Part shown: positions 8,822 to 17,614 of the stretch, piece by piece | Layout: each line of letters opens with the position of its first letter | How positions within the stretch are numbered: the stretch's first letter is position 1 | From: CAVVDY01 sp963815775 | GTDB taxonomy: Bacteria > Acidobacteriota > Terriglobia > Terriglobales > Acidobacteriaceae | Direction: 5' to 3' | Length of the DNA stretch: 64,000 nucleotides | Assembly: GCA_963815775.1 (NCBI GenBank) | Contig: CAWFIB010000016.1 | Coordinates: 186,001 to 250,000 of the forward strand | Position numbers and translations under genes: made by a program | The notes under the pieces: generated by a model | What the model was told of the DNA's origin: nothing | Seen by the model: the letters and a program-made list of their open reading frames with translations, nothing else | The model's database searches: none

Positions 8822-10312
8822 TTACCGCACGCCGGCCAGTACGGCCTCGCGCTCCTCGTTTTGTGTATGCGCAGATCGAGAGGCAGCAGGCGTGTCTTTT
8901 TGTTGACCTAGCTCATCCCGGATTTCGGTCACTACGTCGTGGAAGTTCTGCTCAAAGCGATCTTTGTTTTTGTTGGCGGCGCCGCCGATCCACAGCACCA
9001 GGTTTCCACCAGCGTTTGGCACCGCCGTCACCCACAGCCTCATGTGGACCATATAGAAGGCGACGAACAGGCCGAGCACCATCAGGACCGAGCCACCCCA
9101 GACCAGCCATTGACCCGGCTCGTGCGCGACTTCGAGTCCGGTGACTGCCGAGAAATCGATGTCTTTCCCTGAAGTTGGTCCTATGAAGCTGTAGGCGAGG
9201 TTGTCGCCGCCGACGATGGCGCGCTGCACAGGCAGCAGCCAGACTCGGGTTGTCGTGCCGGTTGCACGATTGGTGACGTCCAAGCCAAAGGCGATGTTCT
9301 CGATTCCGTCAGACCTCTTGAAGACCTGCCCATCCCGTATGAAGGCGTCGGAGATGTATTCGGCCAAGGCGACGCTGGTATTGGGATCGAGCTCGACTGG
9401 TTGGTTCATGAAGAGTTCGATCGGACGTGACGCACCGGCCGCATCGACGGCCGAGAGCCGGAGCGCGTCAACTTTTTTGTTGTCGATCCAATAACTGGCC
9501 TGGAAGAAGCGCAGCCCTTTGTAGACCAGAGGATCGTTGACCACGATTTCTTTCTTGGCCGTTTCCTTGCCGTTGTCGACGATGGCCAGGTTCGACCACC
9601 ATTTCTTCGGTGATCCGTCGGCGTAGTTCTCCTGGCCGGTGCTGTAGCACTTCACACTGAATGGCAAGGTCTTGTTGCCGCCGGTGCGCAGTTCGATCAC
9701 GTTGCCGGTCTGGCCCTGGTGCAGCGAAATGAAGCCGCCATAACCGAAGAAGCCGTCGATGATACCGCCGGCGAAGATGAGCAACAGGCTGGCGTGAATG
9801 ACATAAACCGCCATCACCGAAAAGCGATGCTTCTCGGAATACAACGCGGTACCGTCTTTGCCTGTAATGCGCTGTACCGGCCAGCGCAGCTTATTAAGCC
9901 CGCGCTCGGCAGCATTCAAACCCTGTTCAGCACTCCGGATGGGAAACTCCACCTTGTACTGAGTTGCGGCGCGGAAGTGGGAATCGGTCTTGCGATAGGG
10001 ACGGGCATAAAAGCGCCAGGCATTGGGAAAGCGTTCCAGAGAAACAAGGACGATGCTGAGACTGACGAGGGTTAAGAGAGTGATGAACCACCAGGAATGA
10101 AATACGTCGGTCAGCCCGAGGCGGTCGAGAAGTTGAAGGGTCTGCGGCGAATAGGCCGCCTGGATCTTGCTCAGGTCCGTCGTCGGTCGTTGCAGGATGA
10201 AGGTTCCCGTAGCCGCGGCGATGACGACCAGCATGAGCAGGACAATTCCGGTGCGCAGACTGGCAAAAGTTTTGTGAATGCGTTTTGGTATCGAAAGTAC
10301 GTCGAAGGCCAT
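8822..10312 (-). CDS. resB: ResB-like cytochrome c biogenesis protein (System II)
   Basis: Protein of 496 residues with the ResB/Ccs1 layout: three membrane segments near the N-terminus (from SLRTGIVLLMLVVIAAATG), a large periplasmic domain, and a final membrane helix after AHEPGQWLVWGGSVLMVLG. ResB works with CcsA in heme delivery and in keeping apocytochrome cysteines reduced. The ATG at 10312 (MAFDVLSIPKR) is chosen because GGGAAG lies 8 nt upstream, while the ATG at 10369 has no ribosome-binding site and would add an unlikely leader. It heads a minus-strand operon resB-ccsA-histidine kinase, divergent from the 16-heme cytochrome gene. Confidence 0.9.
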   Translation of the reverse strand: MAFDVLSIPKRIHKTFASLRTGIVLLMLVVIAAATGTFILQRPTTDLSKIQAAYSPQTLQLLDRLGLTDVFHSWWFITLLTLVSLSIVLVSLERFPNAWRFYARPYRKTDSHFRAATQYKVEFPIRSAEQGLNAAERGLNKLRWPVQRITGKDGTALYSEKHRFSVMAVYVIHASLLLIFAGGIIDGFFGYGGFISLHQGQTGNVIELRTGGNKTLPFSVKCYSTGQENYADGSPKKWWSNLAIVDNGKETAKKEIVVNDPLVYKGLRFFQASYWIDNKKVDALRLSAVDAAGASRPIELFMNQPVELDPNTSVALAEYISDAFIRDGQVFKRSDGIENIAFGLDVTNRATGTTTRVWLLPVQRAIVGGDNLAYSFIGPTSGKDIDFSAVTGLEVAHEPGQWLVWGGSVLMVLGLFVAFYMVHMRLWVTAVPNAGGNLVLWIGGAANKNKDRFEQNFHDVVTEIRDELGQQKDTPAASRSAHTQNEEREAVLAGVR

Positions 10313-10733
10313 AGAGGTTTCTTCCCTATGCCAGGGATATGGCAACTGGGCAGCCAAAACCTCGATCATCCGTAAGCTATTGATTTAGCAGTATTTCATC
10401 GCAAGGCCGCCAGCTCGCGGCAGCTTGCTGCGTGAGGCATATCACCCATTGGCGTGATTAAACGGCGCAGCTCCCCCAGTTAGGCCCGACCCCCCGCTCA
10501 AAGTCGTGACTCTATTCCATCTTCTTCATGGTGGGTGTTTTCGCGTCCCGTTGCGGCGTAAGACACATTCCCGGGGGCCAAGGAACTCTGTCGCGGGGCT
10601 GGGACGGCAGGATTAACACACATTTAAATCTCTTGTAATCAGCTAGATACATCGATTTCCGCGTTTGTTTCGGCACCGGCCTACGTCACGGTATCCCGCT
10701 TGCACTAGAGAAACGGTACGGTTGGAGGTAGGT
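10313..10733. other. Divergent intergenic region between resB and the 16-heme cytochrome gene
   Basis: This stretch of 421 bp has no convincing gene. It should hold the promoters for both directions. It contains one imperfect palindrome (listed separately) and a relatively AT-rich stretch at about 10611-10652. Upstream of the cytochrome GTG, GGAGG at 10724-10728 is a clear ribosome-binding site. No -35/-10 pair could be assigned with confidence. Confidence 0.6.
10441..10458. promoter_or_regulatory. Imperfect palindrome, possible operator
   Basis: ATCACCCATTGGCGTGAT has 5-bp perfect outer arms (ATCAC/GTGAT) separated by 8 bp with partial symmetry. It sits near the middle of the divergent resB/cytochrome region, where a shared regulator would bind. 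The half-sites face outward relative to a CRP/FNR site, so the protein is unknown, and chance cannot be excluded. Confidence 0.25.
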
Positions 10734-12152
10734 GTGACCAAGGCGGTACGGTCAATTCTGAGTTTGGGTTTGCTGGTCGCCGCCAGTGTGTCCTTTGCGG
10801 CGGTCCACCCAGTTCCCTTGGACAAGAACACCGATTCAGCCAAGTGCGTCGAATGCCATGAAGACAAGGCAAAAGGCAAGTACGTGCATTCGGCGATCGC
10901 GATGGGCTGCACGAGCTGCCATGAAATCCGGGTCAACCGGGACATTACCCGGGTAAAGCTGAAGACCGCCACTTCGTCTTCGCTGTGTATCACGTGCCAC
11001 ACCGACAAGAACGCCGCCGAACTGAAGGGCGAGGTACATCCTCCGGCCATCCGCGATTGCGTGAAGTGCCACGATCCGCACGAGTCCGACAACAAATATC
11101 AGTTGCTGAAACCGACCTCAGGTGGAAAAGACGAGAACCTCTGCCTTGAGTGCCACACTGAGGGACTGAATGTTCCTAAGGACGGCAGCCGTCACGCCGC
11201 GCTCGATATGGGTTGCGAGACCTGCCACGTCACCCACAAGGTTGGCGATCCCAGCAAAGTTGAATTCTCCGCTCATTTGACCAAGGGCGTGCCGGCCCTC
11301 TGCCTCGATTGCCACGATCCGACAAGTGCCGACCTTATTAAGGCGCACGACGGGCAACCGTTTGGAAACTCCAACTGCCTGCAGTGCCACAATCCGCACC
11401 AGTCGCGGGAAGCCAATTTGATGCAGACCTTCACTCACGCGCCCTTCGAGGCGAAGAGCTGCGACACCTGCCACCAACCGGCGAAAGATGGCAAGGTAGT
11501 GCTGACCAACAGCGACACCAAGGCGCTCTGCGTGAGCTGCCACAGCGAGCAGGCCGAGCAGATCGAGAAGGCGAAGGTTCAGCATCCCGGCGCGCAAGGC
11601 GACTGCACCACCTGCCACAATCCGCACGCGGGAAAGTCTCCGGGATTCCAGCAGCCTGATCCGGTGAATGTTTGCCTGGCCTGCCACAACGAGCAAGCCG
11701 AGCAGATGAAGAAAGCTCACTTGCACCAGCCGGCGTTCAAGCAAGGTTGTTTCGTTTGCCATGAGGCGCATGGCAGCAACAATCTCCACCTGCTGCGGGC
11801 TGCCAATCCGAATCCGTTGTGCCTGGAGTGCCACGGTCCCGATGCCCAACCGCAGAAGGTGCAGGGCGAGGACCTGGTGACGATCTTCAACGGAAGCGTA
11901 AAGCTGCCGACAGACTACTTCGCGCAGGTACCGCGGATTCCGATCAAGTACGGGCTCGGGCATCCGATCGACAAGCACCCGGTGGTCGACCAGATGGACC
12001 CCCAGAACCCGTCGAAAGTTAAGTTCGAACTCAACTGCTCAACCTGTCACCAGCCACACTCTTCGGCGCAGCCGAACCTGCTGGTGAAAGACCAGAAAAA
12101 CAATACCGAGTTCTGTGACTCATGCCACAAGAACATCGGAGTCGGACAGTAA
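10734..12152 (+). CDS. 16-heme exported c-type cytochrome
   Basis: Protein of 472 residues with a signal peptide (VTKAVRSILSLGLLVAASVSFA). I count 16 CxxCH heme-binding motifs, the first CVECH and the last CDSCH. Many are followed by N/D-P-H (CHNPHQ, CHDPHE, CHNPHA), typical of doubled-CxxCH/NrfB-like multiheme proteins in which hemes stack in a wire. Average spacing is about 29 residues per heme. The GTG start at 10734 has GGAGG upstream and gives a clean signal peptide; an upstream in-frame start at 10665 would spoil it. The gene opens a plus-strand cluster with propellers, a barrel and two more cytochromes. A role in electron transfer through the periplasm or outward is inferred. The acceptor is not known. 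Confidence 0.92.
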   Translation: MTKAVRSILSLGLLVAASVSFAAVHPVPLDKNTDSAKCVECHEDKAKGKYVHSAIAMGCTSCHEIRVNRDITRVKLKTATSSSLCITCHTDKNAAELKGEVHPPAIRDCVKCHDPHESDNKYQLLKPTSGGKDENLCLECHTEGLNVPKDGSRHAALDMGCETCHVTHKVGDPSKVEFSAHLTKGVPALCLDCHDPTSADLIKAHDGQPFGNSNCLQCHNPHQSREANLMQTFTHAPFEAKSCDTCHQPAKDGKVVLTNSDTKALCVSCHSEQAEQIEKAKVQHPGAQGDCTTCHNPHAGKSPGFQQPDPVNVCLACHNEQAEQMKKAHLHQPAFKQGCFVCHEAHGSNNLHLLRAANPNPLCLECHGPDAQPQKVQGEDLVTIFNGSVKLPTDYFAQVPRIPIKYGLGHPIDKHPVVDQMDPQNPSKVKFELNCSTCHQPHSSAQPNLLVKDQKNNTEFCDSCHKNIGVGQ

Positions 12153-12162
12153 GAGACGCGAC

Positions 12163-13449
12163 ATGACTGCAACCCGTGAATCTGCGATGAAGTGGAACAA
12201 GGTACTGGCGGCCCTTTGTGCCCTGGCCTTCGTCCTGGCCGGCACATCCGGACTGGGCGCGAAGGAAAAGAAGAAGGCGGCCCCGGACACCCCGGCGACG
12301 ACCAACCCGAGCCAGCCTTCGGCAAAGGAAGTTCTGGAGCATCTGGACTATTCGAAGATCGTGTGGCCCAATCCGCCGGAGATTGCCCGCATCCGCTACG
12401 TCAGCCAGTTCTTCGGCCAGAAACGCGATGAACAGCAACAGCAGAAGAAGAAGCAAGGCTGGATGGACCGGCTGTCCGGCGTAGCCGTAGGCGAGGCAAA
12501 TCCGAACGAGAAGCTTTTCTTCCAGTTGGTCAGACCGTATGGCGTAGGGGTGGACAGCAAGGGCAGGGTTTACATCGCGGACGAAAAAGTTCGCGCAGTC
12601 TTTATCTATACACCGGAGAGCCAGAAGGTCGAGCTGATCAAGAATGGCGTGCAAGCCAACTTCAAGCTCATCTCTGGGCTCGCGGTTGACGACGCAGACA
12701 CGCTGTATGTCTCCGACAGCGAGCAGAAGCACGTGCTGGTCTTCAACAAAGACCACCGGGTAATTGCCACCATCAGCAGCGGCATGGTGCGTCCGGCCGG
12801 GCTGGCCCTGGATAACGAGAACCGCTTCCTCTATGTCGCCGACTCGGAGCGCGACCAGGTGCTGGTGTATGACGCCGACACTTTCAAGTTTCTACGCGCC
12901 ATCGGCAAGCCCAGCGGCAAGCATGACCTGACGGAGCCGGGCTCCTTCTCGCGCCCGACGAATGTCGCGGTGGACAAGGACGGAAACCTCTACGTCGCCG
13001 ACACCTTCAACAATCGCATTGAAGTTTTCGATGCCGACGGCGAATTCATCCGCGCGTTCGGCAAAGCCGGCGACGGCCCCGGGTATTTCGCCCGGCCCAA
13101 GGGAGTGGCAGTGGATGGCGACGGGCATATCTGGGTGGCCGACGCAGTGCAGGACCGGGTGCAGGTGTTCACCCCCGAGGGCCGTTTGCTGATTTACATC
13201 GGCGGACATGGGTTGCTACCTGGCGAGTTCAGCATGTTGGCGGGTTTGACCTTCGATAACCAGAACCGGCTTTACACCACCGAGCAGTATCCGGGGCGGT
13301 TGCAGGTTTTCCGTTACATCACCAATACCGAAGCCAAAGCCGAGCAGGCCAAGCGCGAGGCCGAAGCGGCCAAGAAGACGGCAGGGCCGGACAAGAAGAA
13401 CGAGGCGGCCGATACCGCAAAGAGTGCCGCAGAGACGACGCCCAAATGA
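12163..13449 (+). CDS. Secreted NHL-repeat beta-propeller protein 1
   Basis: Protein of about 428 residues. The N-terminal hydrophobic stretch (VLAALCALAFVLAGTSGLG) is an export signal. About six NHL repeats follow, each with the R-P-x-G-V/I-A-V-D-x-x-G-x-x-Y-V-A-D pattern, such as RPYGVGVDSKGRVYIAD and RPTNVAVDKDGNLYVAD. The C-terminal tail is charged and Ala/Lys-rich (about residues 380-428). ATG codons at 12163 and 12187 are both possible; neither has a strong ribosome-binding site, and a longer ORF overlaps the cytochrome. The gene lies 10 bp after the 16-heme gene. NHL propellers often sit beside exported multiheme cytochromes; binding to them or to the outer membrane is inferred. A paralogue lies at 17.6 kb. 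Confidence 0.88.
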   Translation: MTATRESAMKWNKVLAALCALAFVLAGTSGLGAKEKKKAAPDTPATTNPSQPSAKEVLEHLDYSKIVWPNPPEIARIRYVSQFFGQKRDEQQQQKKKQGWMDRLSGVAVGEANPNEKLFFQLVRPYGVGVDSKGRVYIADEKVRAVFIYTPESQKVELIKNGVQANFKLISGLAVDDADTLYVSDSEQKHVLVFNKDHRVIATISSGMVRPAGLALDNENRFLYVADSERDQVLVYDADTFKFLRAIGKPSGKHDLTEPGSFSRPTNVAVDKDGNLYVADTFNNRIEVFDADGEFIRAFGKAGDGPGYFARPKGVAVDGDGHIWVADAVQDRVQVFTPEGRLLIYIGGHGLLPGEFSMLAGLTFDNQNRLYTTEQYPGRLQVFRYITNTEAKAEQAKREAEAAKKTAGPDKKNEAADTAKSAAETTPK

Positions 13450-13491
13450 GGCGCAGATTTTTGGCTGTCCGCGCGCGCGGCGGCCAGAACG

Positions 13492-13511
13492 GGCCCGGAG
13501 CAATCCGGGCC
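13492..13511 (+). other. GCAA-loop hairpin between NHL gene and 4-heme cytochrome gene
   Basis: GGCCCGGA pairs perfectly with TCCGGGCC around a GCAA tetraloop. No T-run follows, so it is a poor intrinsic terminator. It may be an RNA processing or stability element between cistrons. Confidence 0.5.
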
Positions 13512-13528
13512 TGAGACAAGCAGTAAAA

Positions 13529-13553
13529 GCAGTACTGCAGTAACAGCTGTTAC
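13529..13553. promoter_or_regulatory. Two adjacent perfect palindromes upstream of the 4-heme cytochrome
   Basis: GCAGTACTGC (10 bp) is followed at once by GTAACAGCTGTTAC (14 bp); both are perfect. The 5-mer CAGTA also recurs three times from 13521. They lie 25 nt before the gene start and just upstream of a GGAGG sequence. This looks like a protein-binding site allowing separate control of this cytochrome; no known regulator motif is recognised. Confidence 0.45.
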
Positions 13554-13577
13554 ACCGATAGGAGGCTTTAAAGCTTT

Positions 13578-14591
13578 ATGAAGAAAGCATTGATTTTAAC
13601 CTTCGTAGTGCTGGTAGCTGTCGGAATGACGATGGCCCAGACATATACCGAGGGCACCGGACTCACCGGCGTTGATAAGTTGGGAGCCCACCAGAACGGC
13701 GGTCGCGGCTGCACGGGCTGTCACGCTCCGCACAGCGGCGCGTTCGGCGCCGGCGGCAGCAGCGTCGGAGCGGTCCAGGACAAGGACAACGCCGGCAACT
13801 ATGCCTTGTGGGGCCAGGACCTCGGTCCGCTATACGGCTACACAATCACCCAGGGCGACAAAGTGGCGAACGGTAGCACGTTTCAGACCGTCCTCCCAGC
13901 GTCGTCTGACTTCTATACGTTCCCCGAGGAAATCAGCGGCATCATGATGTGCCTGAGCTGCCATGACGGCAATATCGCCACCGGCGCCATGATGACCAAT
14001 GCTTCGTACGAGCAGAAGATGGGTCTTCTGCCGCCGAATATCTATGGCCCGAATGCCATTCCGACTTTGCTGGGCAGAGACGGCACGGCCAACGGCAATT
14101 ACTACAACGATCACCCGATCGGACCGGAAGCCACCCTGGGAGCGGTCGGCGTTGCTACCAAGCTGACCTACCTGCCCACTGGTTGCAAGTTCCACGGCGT
14201 GGCCAGCCCCTGCCTGAAGGATGCCGGCACCGACCCGAACTTCACCACCTTCGTTTCGCACTACGGCTTGCCCAGCATCACCTCCAACGGGCATAGCGCA
14301 CCGGTGGCGTTGCCGGACACCAACCCGGCCGATGCCTATCTGCTGTGCACCACCTGCCACACCCCGCACAGCATGTACATCGCCAGCGCCAATGCTGACG
14401 CGCCCATCGATGGCCACACCAGCGGCACCTTCCCAAGCTACTGGTTCATCGCGGCGCCGTACAACCCGGGCTCGAATCCGAACGCGAACCAGGCTTCTTC
14501 TGCGACGCAGTTCTGCCGCCAGTGCCACTACTCCGGCGCGGGTGGTGCGAACGAGTCCAGCGGGATCCTTACTGTAAAGACGGCGTTCTAG
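13578..14591 (+). CDS. 4-heme exported c-type cytochrome
   Basis: Protein of 337 residues with a signal peptide (MKKALILTFVVLVAVGMTMAQ). There are four CxxCH motifs: CTGCH, CLSCH, CTTCH and CRQCH. The N-terminal module C-x-x-C-H-x-P-H-S-G ... ALWGQ ... CLSCHDG ... A-x-G is shared with the 12-heme protein of this cluster and is typical of secreted multiheme cytochromes. With only four hemes in 337 residues, much of the chain is heme-free and Gly/Asn/Pro-rich. GGAGG precedes the ATG by 12 nt. A strong terminator follows, so this gene may be expressed at a level of its own. Geobacter nanowire subunit OmcE also has four hemes; likeness to it is a hypothesis, not shown here. Confidence 0.9.
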   Translation: MKKALILTFVVLVAVGMTMAQTYTEGTGLTGVDKLGAHQNGGRGCTGCHAPHSGAFGAGGSSVGAVQDKDNAGNYALWGQDLGPLYGYTITQGDKVANGSTFQTVLPASSDFYTFPEEISGIMMCLSCHDGNIATGAMMTNASYEQKMGLLPPNIYGPNAIPTLLGRDGTANGNYYNDHPIGPEATLGAVGVATKLTYLPTGCKFHGVASPCLKDAGTDPNFTTFVSHYGLPSITSNGHSAPVALPDTNPADAYLLCTTCHTPHSMYIASANADAPIDGHTSGTFPSYWFIAAPYNPGSNPNANQASSATQFCRQCHYSGAGGANESSGILTVKTAF

Positions 14592-14603
14592 TTGTTTGCC
14601 CAT

Positions 14604-14636
14604 CAGGGGAGGGGTCTTCTCCCTCCCCTGGTTTTT
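14604..14636 (+). terminator. Strong rho-independent terminator after the 4-heme cytochrome
   Basis: CAGGGGAGGG and CCCTCCCCTG form a perfect 10-bp stem with a 7-nt loop, followed by GTTTTT. It divides the cluster: genes downstream need either read-through or their own promoter. Confidence 0.85.
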
Positions 14637-14660
14637 GAGAAGGTTCAGAAGGTGAGAGCA

Positions 14661-15731
14661 ATGAAGATTCGACTCTGCGCAGCGTTGGTAGTGATGATGG
14701 CCGTGGGCACCGCCAGCGCACAACTGGTTTCTGCGCACGGTTCCGGCGGCGCCAAGGCAACCGCCTCTCCTCTGCCGGTGATCTCCAACCCGCATGTTGC
14801 GGCTGCCAAGCCAGCGCAGATGGTGCCGGCCATGCAAGTCACAGGCAAAGCCGTGGCGCGGGTGAATGGCGTGGACCTGATCGACCGCGACCTGGTGCAG
14901 GAGATGTACAACCTGTTCCCCTATGCCTCCCAGCACAGCGGCTTCCCCAAGACCCTGGAGCCGGAGATTCGCCGTGGCGCCCTGCAGATGATCATCTTCG
15001 AGGAGCTGGTGTACCAGGAGGCGATGCACCGCCACATGACCATCCCGGCGGCTGACCTGGCAACAGCGGAGAAGGAGTTCCGTAAACAGTTCGCAAGCCA
15101 GGAAGCTTACAGACAGTTTCTAAAAACCGAAACTAACGGTTCGGAAGCGGCGATGCGCGAGAAAATCCGCCGCGCCATGCTGATTGAGGCCCTGCTGAAC
15201 AAGGAAATCAACGGTCCGGCGCAGATCACGACGGTGCAGGCCAAGACAGAGTACGAGAAGGACATCGCGCAATACAAACACGGCGAGATCGTACACATCC
15301 AGAGCATTTCGCTGATGCCGCCCAGCCAGGCAAAGGCGGTGCAGGACGAAGCGAAGAAGCGCGCCGAAGATGCCCTGAAACAAGCCAGGCAGGCGAAAAA
15401 CTATCGCGACTTTGGATTGCTGGCCGAGAAATTTTCTGATGACGACTACCGCGTGAACATGGGCGACCACAAGCCGATGGAGCTCAGCATGCTGCCTCCG
15501 CCGATCGTGCAGGCCCTGGCCAAGATGAAGCCGGGTGACGTGAGTGAGCTCATCGCCTTCGACGGCAATTACACGATTGTGCGGCTGGATGCCCGCACGC
15601 CGGCCGGCACGACGCCGTTTGCGGAAGTCAAGACCAAACTGCAATCGGAGATGCAGAAGGAAAAAACCGAGCAGCTTCGTACTGCCTTCGCTCAGAAGTT
15701 GCGCCAGAACGCAAAGATCGAAGTGCTGTAA
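14661..15731 (+). CDS. Exported SurA-like peptidyl-prolyl isomerase of the cytochrome cluster
   Basis: Protein of 356 residues. A signal peptide (MKIRLCAALVVMMAVGTASAQ) precedes a SurA-type N-terminal domain (VARVNGVDLIDRDLVQEM) and one parvulin domain near the C-terminus (GEIVHIQSISLM, then YRDFGLLAEKFSDDD, then PGDVSELIAFDGNYTIVRLD). The ATG at 14661 is chosen because GGTGAGAG is just upstream and it yields the signal peptide; the frame is open back to 14592. It stands between the 4-heme cytochrome and the beta-barrel gene, so its clients are probably those proteins. Dedicated isomerases beside surface cytochromes are known in Geobacter-type clusters. Confidence 0.88.
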   Translation: MKIRLCAALVVMMAVGTASAQLVSAHGSGGAKATASPLPVISNPHVAAAKPAQMVPAMQVTGKAVARVNGVDLIDRDLVQEMYNLFPYASQHSGFPKTLEPEIRRGALQMIIFEELVYQEAMHRHMTIPAADLATAEKEFRKQFASQEAYRQFLKTETNGSEAAMREKIRRAMLIEALLNKEINGPAQITTVQAKTEYEKDIAQYKHGEIVHIQSISLMPPSQAKAVQDEAKKRAEDALKQARQAKNYRDFGLLAEKFSDDDYRVNMGDHKPMELSMLPPPIVQALAKMKPGDVSELIAFDGNYTIVRLDARTPAGTTPFAEVKTKLQSEMQKEKTEQLRTAFAQKLRQNAKIEVL

Positions 15732-15745
15732 TCAGGACGAATGTG

Positions 15746-17614
15746 ATGCGTGGGCATGGGTGCTCGACCCGTAGACAACTGTTCGCAGCGGAATTGCTGG
15801 CGGTTTTGTTGTTCGCGATGGCTGCCCACGCCCAGGTGACAATCGGTGACAACCTGAAGATGAACCTGAACGGCATACTCGGAACCGGGTATGCCGGCGA
15901 ATGGGACAACCAGAGCGGGCCGACGACATCTTCACACGGCATATTTCTGCAGGGAGAAGGAAACTTAACCGGCTCTTACTACAATCCCCAGTTCCTCAAC
16001 TTCAATGTACGGCCCTATTACAATCGCAATCAGGAGAACAGCGCCTACGCCTCGGTATTGAACCAGAGCGGCATTGACGCGGCGGTAAACCTGTTTGGCG
16101 GAAGCCACTTCCCGGGGACGATCGGCTATAGCTGGTCAAGGAACGATGGCAGCCAGTATGGGCTGTTCCAGAGCCCCGGCCTGACGGCCAACGGTACGAC
16201 CCAGGATTTCAACGTCTCCTGGAGTGCTCTGTTCCCCAAGTGGCCGACACTTACGGCCACGTATTCCGCCAACTCCAACTCGGAAACAATTCTGGGAGAA
16301 ACGGGCAACACCGACAGTAAGGTGAACATCCTCACGCTGACCTCCAACTACAACTTCGCCGGCTTTCAATTTCTGGGGGGCTTCACCCACCAGAAGTTCA
16401 ACGTCAACTATCCAGCATTCCTGGTAGGTCCGGACCAGCAGAGCGACTCCACCAACACGGGCTACTTCCTCTCCGTAACCCATACGCTGCCCATGGAAGG
16501 CAGCCTGACGGCCGGCTACTCGCGGCAGAATTACGATAGCGAAACCAACGGAATCGCGAATAATGGCACGGCCGACACGGCCTATGTTACGGCCGGGATT
16601 AATCCCGCGCAAAACCTGTCCTTTGGCGGCGGCGTGCGATACTATGACAACCTGATTGCTGCACTGCAAGGCAGCGTCATACCTCCGGGATCGGTGCCGA
16701 TCACTAATTTCACCGCTCAATCCAACGGCGTCGTAGTTAACGGCTATGGTAGTTATAATTTCGGACATGGTCTGGTGCTGGTGGGCTACGGCAACTGGTA
16801 CCGGCAGCACTTCGAGGACCAGGAATATACCAGCGCGCAGTTCGGCGGCACCCTGACCTACTCCTATGCCCGTCCTCTGCTGGGAATGTTGTACTTCTCA
16901 TTTGGTCTGATCAACACGGCGGGCAATAGCTACCAGGGGGCGGTCGCCGCGGTTGGAAATGTCGGGCTCAAGAAGATCATCGCAGGCTGGGACATCAACG
17001 CGGATTTCTCCTATGCACAGAACGTGCAGAACAGCCTGGCATGGTTTACCACCAGCAGCTACAATTACGGAGCTTCGGTCCGCCGGCGCATGGGCGAGGA
17101 GATGTATTGGACCGCGTCGGCGCGCAGCGTCCGGACTGGGATCACGCAGTTCGCCGGCTATAACACGCATACCGAGACATTCATCACCACCCTGGTGCGG
17201 AGGAAGCTTGGGGTCTCCGGGAACTATTCGCAGACCAATGGCGCCTCGATTCTGACCACCTCGGGAGAGCTGGTACCGAATCCGCTGCCGCCGGTGGCCA
17301 TCCCCGGAGAGGTTTTCTACGGCGGCGCCTCCTACGGCGGAACGGTCAGCTATGTTCCGATCAAGCGAATGGTCATGAACGTCAGTTGGTTCCGGCTGAA
17401 TTCGAATACCGCCTCGAACCTGGACCCGTCACAATTCATATACTCAAGCAACAGCAGTGACCGGATTTACGGATCGATGACCTACAGATTCCGAAAACTG
17501 CAACTTCTGGCGACGTACTGGAAAACCAACCAGCAGATCAGCTCTTCCGGACTTGGTTGGGTCAACCAGAACAATTACACTTTCACTATTTCGCGATGGT
17601 TCAACGTTTTCTAA
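15746..17614 (+). CDS. Outer-membrane beta-barrel protein of the cytochrome cluster
   Basis: Protein of about 622 residues with an N-terminal export signal (LLAVLLFAMAAHAQ). The mature chain is rich in Tyr, Asn, Ser and Gly with alternating hydrophobic residues in ~10-residue strands (for example YNFGHGLVLVGYGNWYRQ), and ends in a terminal Phe (ISRWFNVF), the usual outer-membrane insertion signal. It has no heme motifs. I estimate well over 16 strands, so a large barrel is likely. By position it is the candidate porin sheath that would let a cytochrome cross the outer membrane, as MtrB or OmbB do, but sequence kinship to those cannot be judged by eye. AGGA lies 8 nt before ATG 15746 (GTG 15743 is an alternative). 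Confidence 0.82.
   Translation: MRGHGCSTRRQLFAAELLAVLLFAMAAHAQVTIGDNLKMNLNGILGTGYAGEWDNQSGPTTSSHGIFLQGEGNLTGSYYNPQFLNFNVRPYYNRNQENSAYASVLNQSGIDAAVNLFGGSHFPGTIGYSWSRNDGSQYGLFQSPGLTANGTTQDFNVSWSALFPKWPTLTATYSANSNSETILGETGNTDSKVNILTLTSNYNFAGFQFLGGFTHQKFNVNYPAFLVGPDQQSDSTNTGYFLSVTHTLPMEGSLTAGYSRQNYDSETNGIANNGTADTAYVTAGINPAQNLSFGGGVRYYDNLIAALQGSVIPPGSVPITNFTAQSNGVVVNGYGSYNFGHGLVLVGYGNWYRQHFEDQEYTSAQFGGTLTYSYARPLLGMLYFSFGLINTAGNSYQGAVAAVGNVGLKKIIAGWDINADFSYAQNVQNSLAWFTTSSYNYGASVRRRMGEEMYWTASARSVRTGITQFAGYNTHTETFITTLVRRKLGVSGNYSQTNGASILTTSGELVPNPLPPVAIPGEVFYGGASYGGTVSYVPIKRMVMNVSWFRLNSNTASNLDPSQFIYSSNSSDRIYGSMTYRFRKLQLLATYWKTNQQISSSGLGWVNQNNYTFTISRWFNVF

Noticed and set aside
15746..17614. Naming the barrel as MtrB
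   Set aside because: Position and strand pattern suggest a cytochrome sheath, but the CxxC typical of Shewanella MtrB is not seen and homology cannot be judged without a search.
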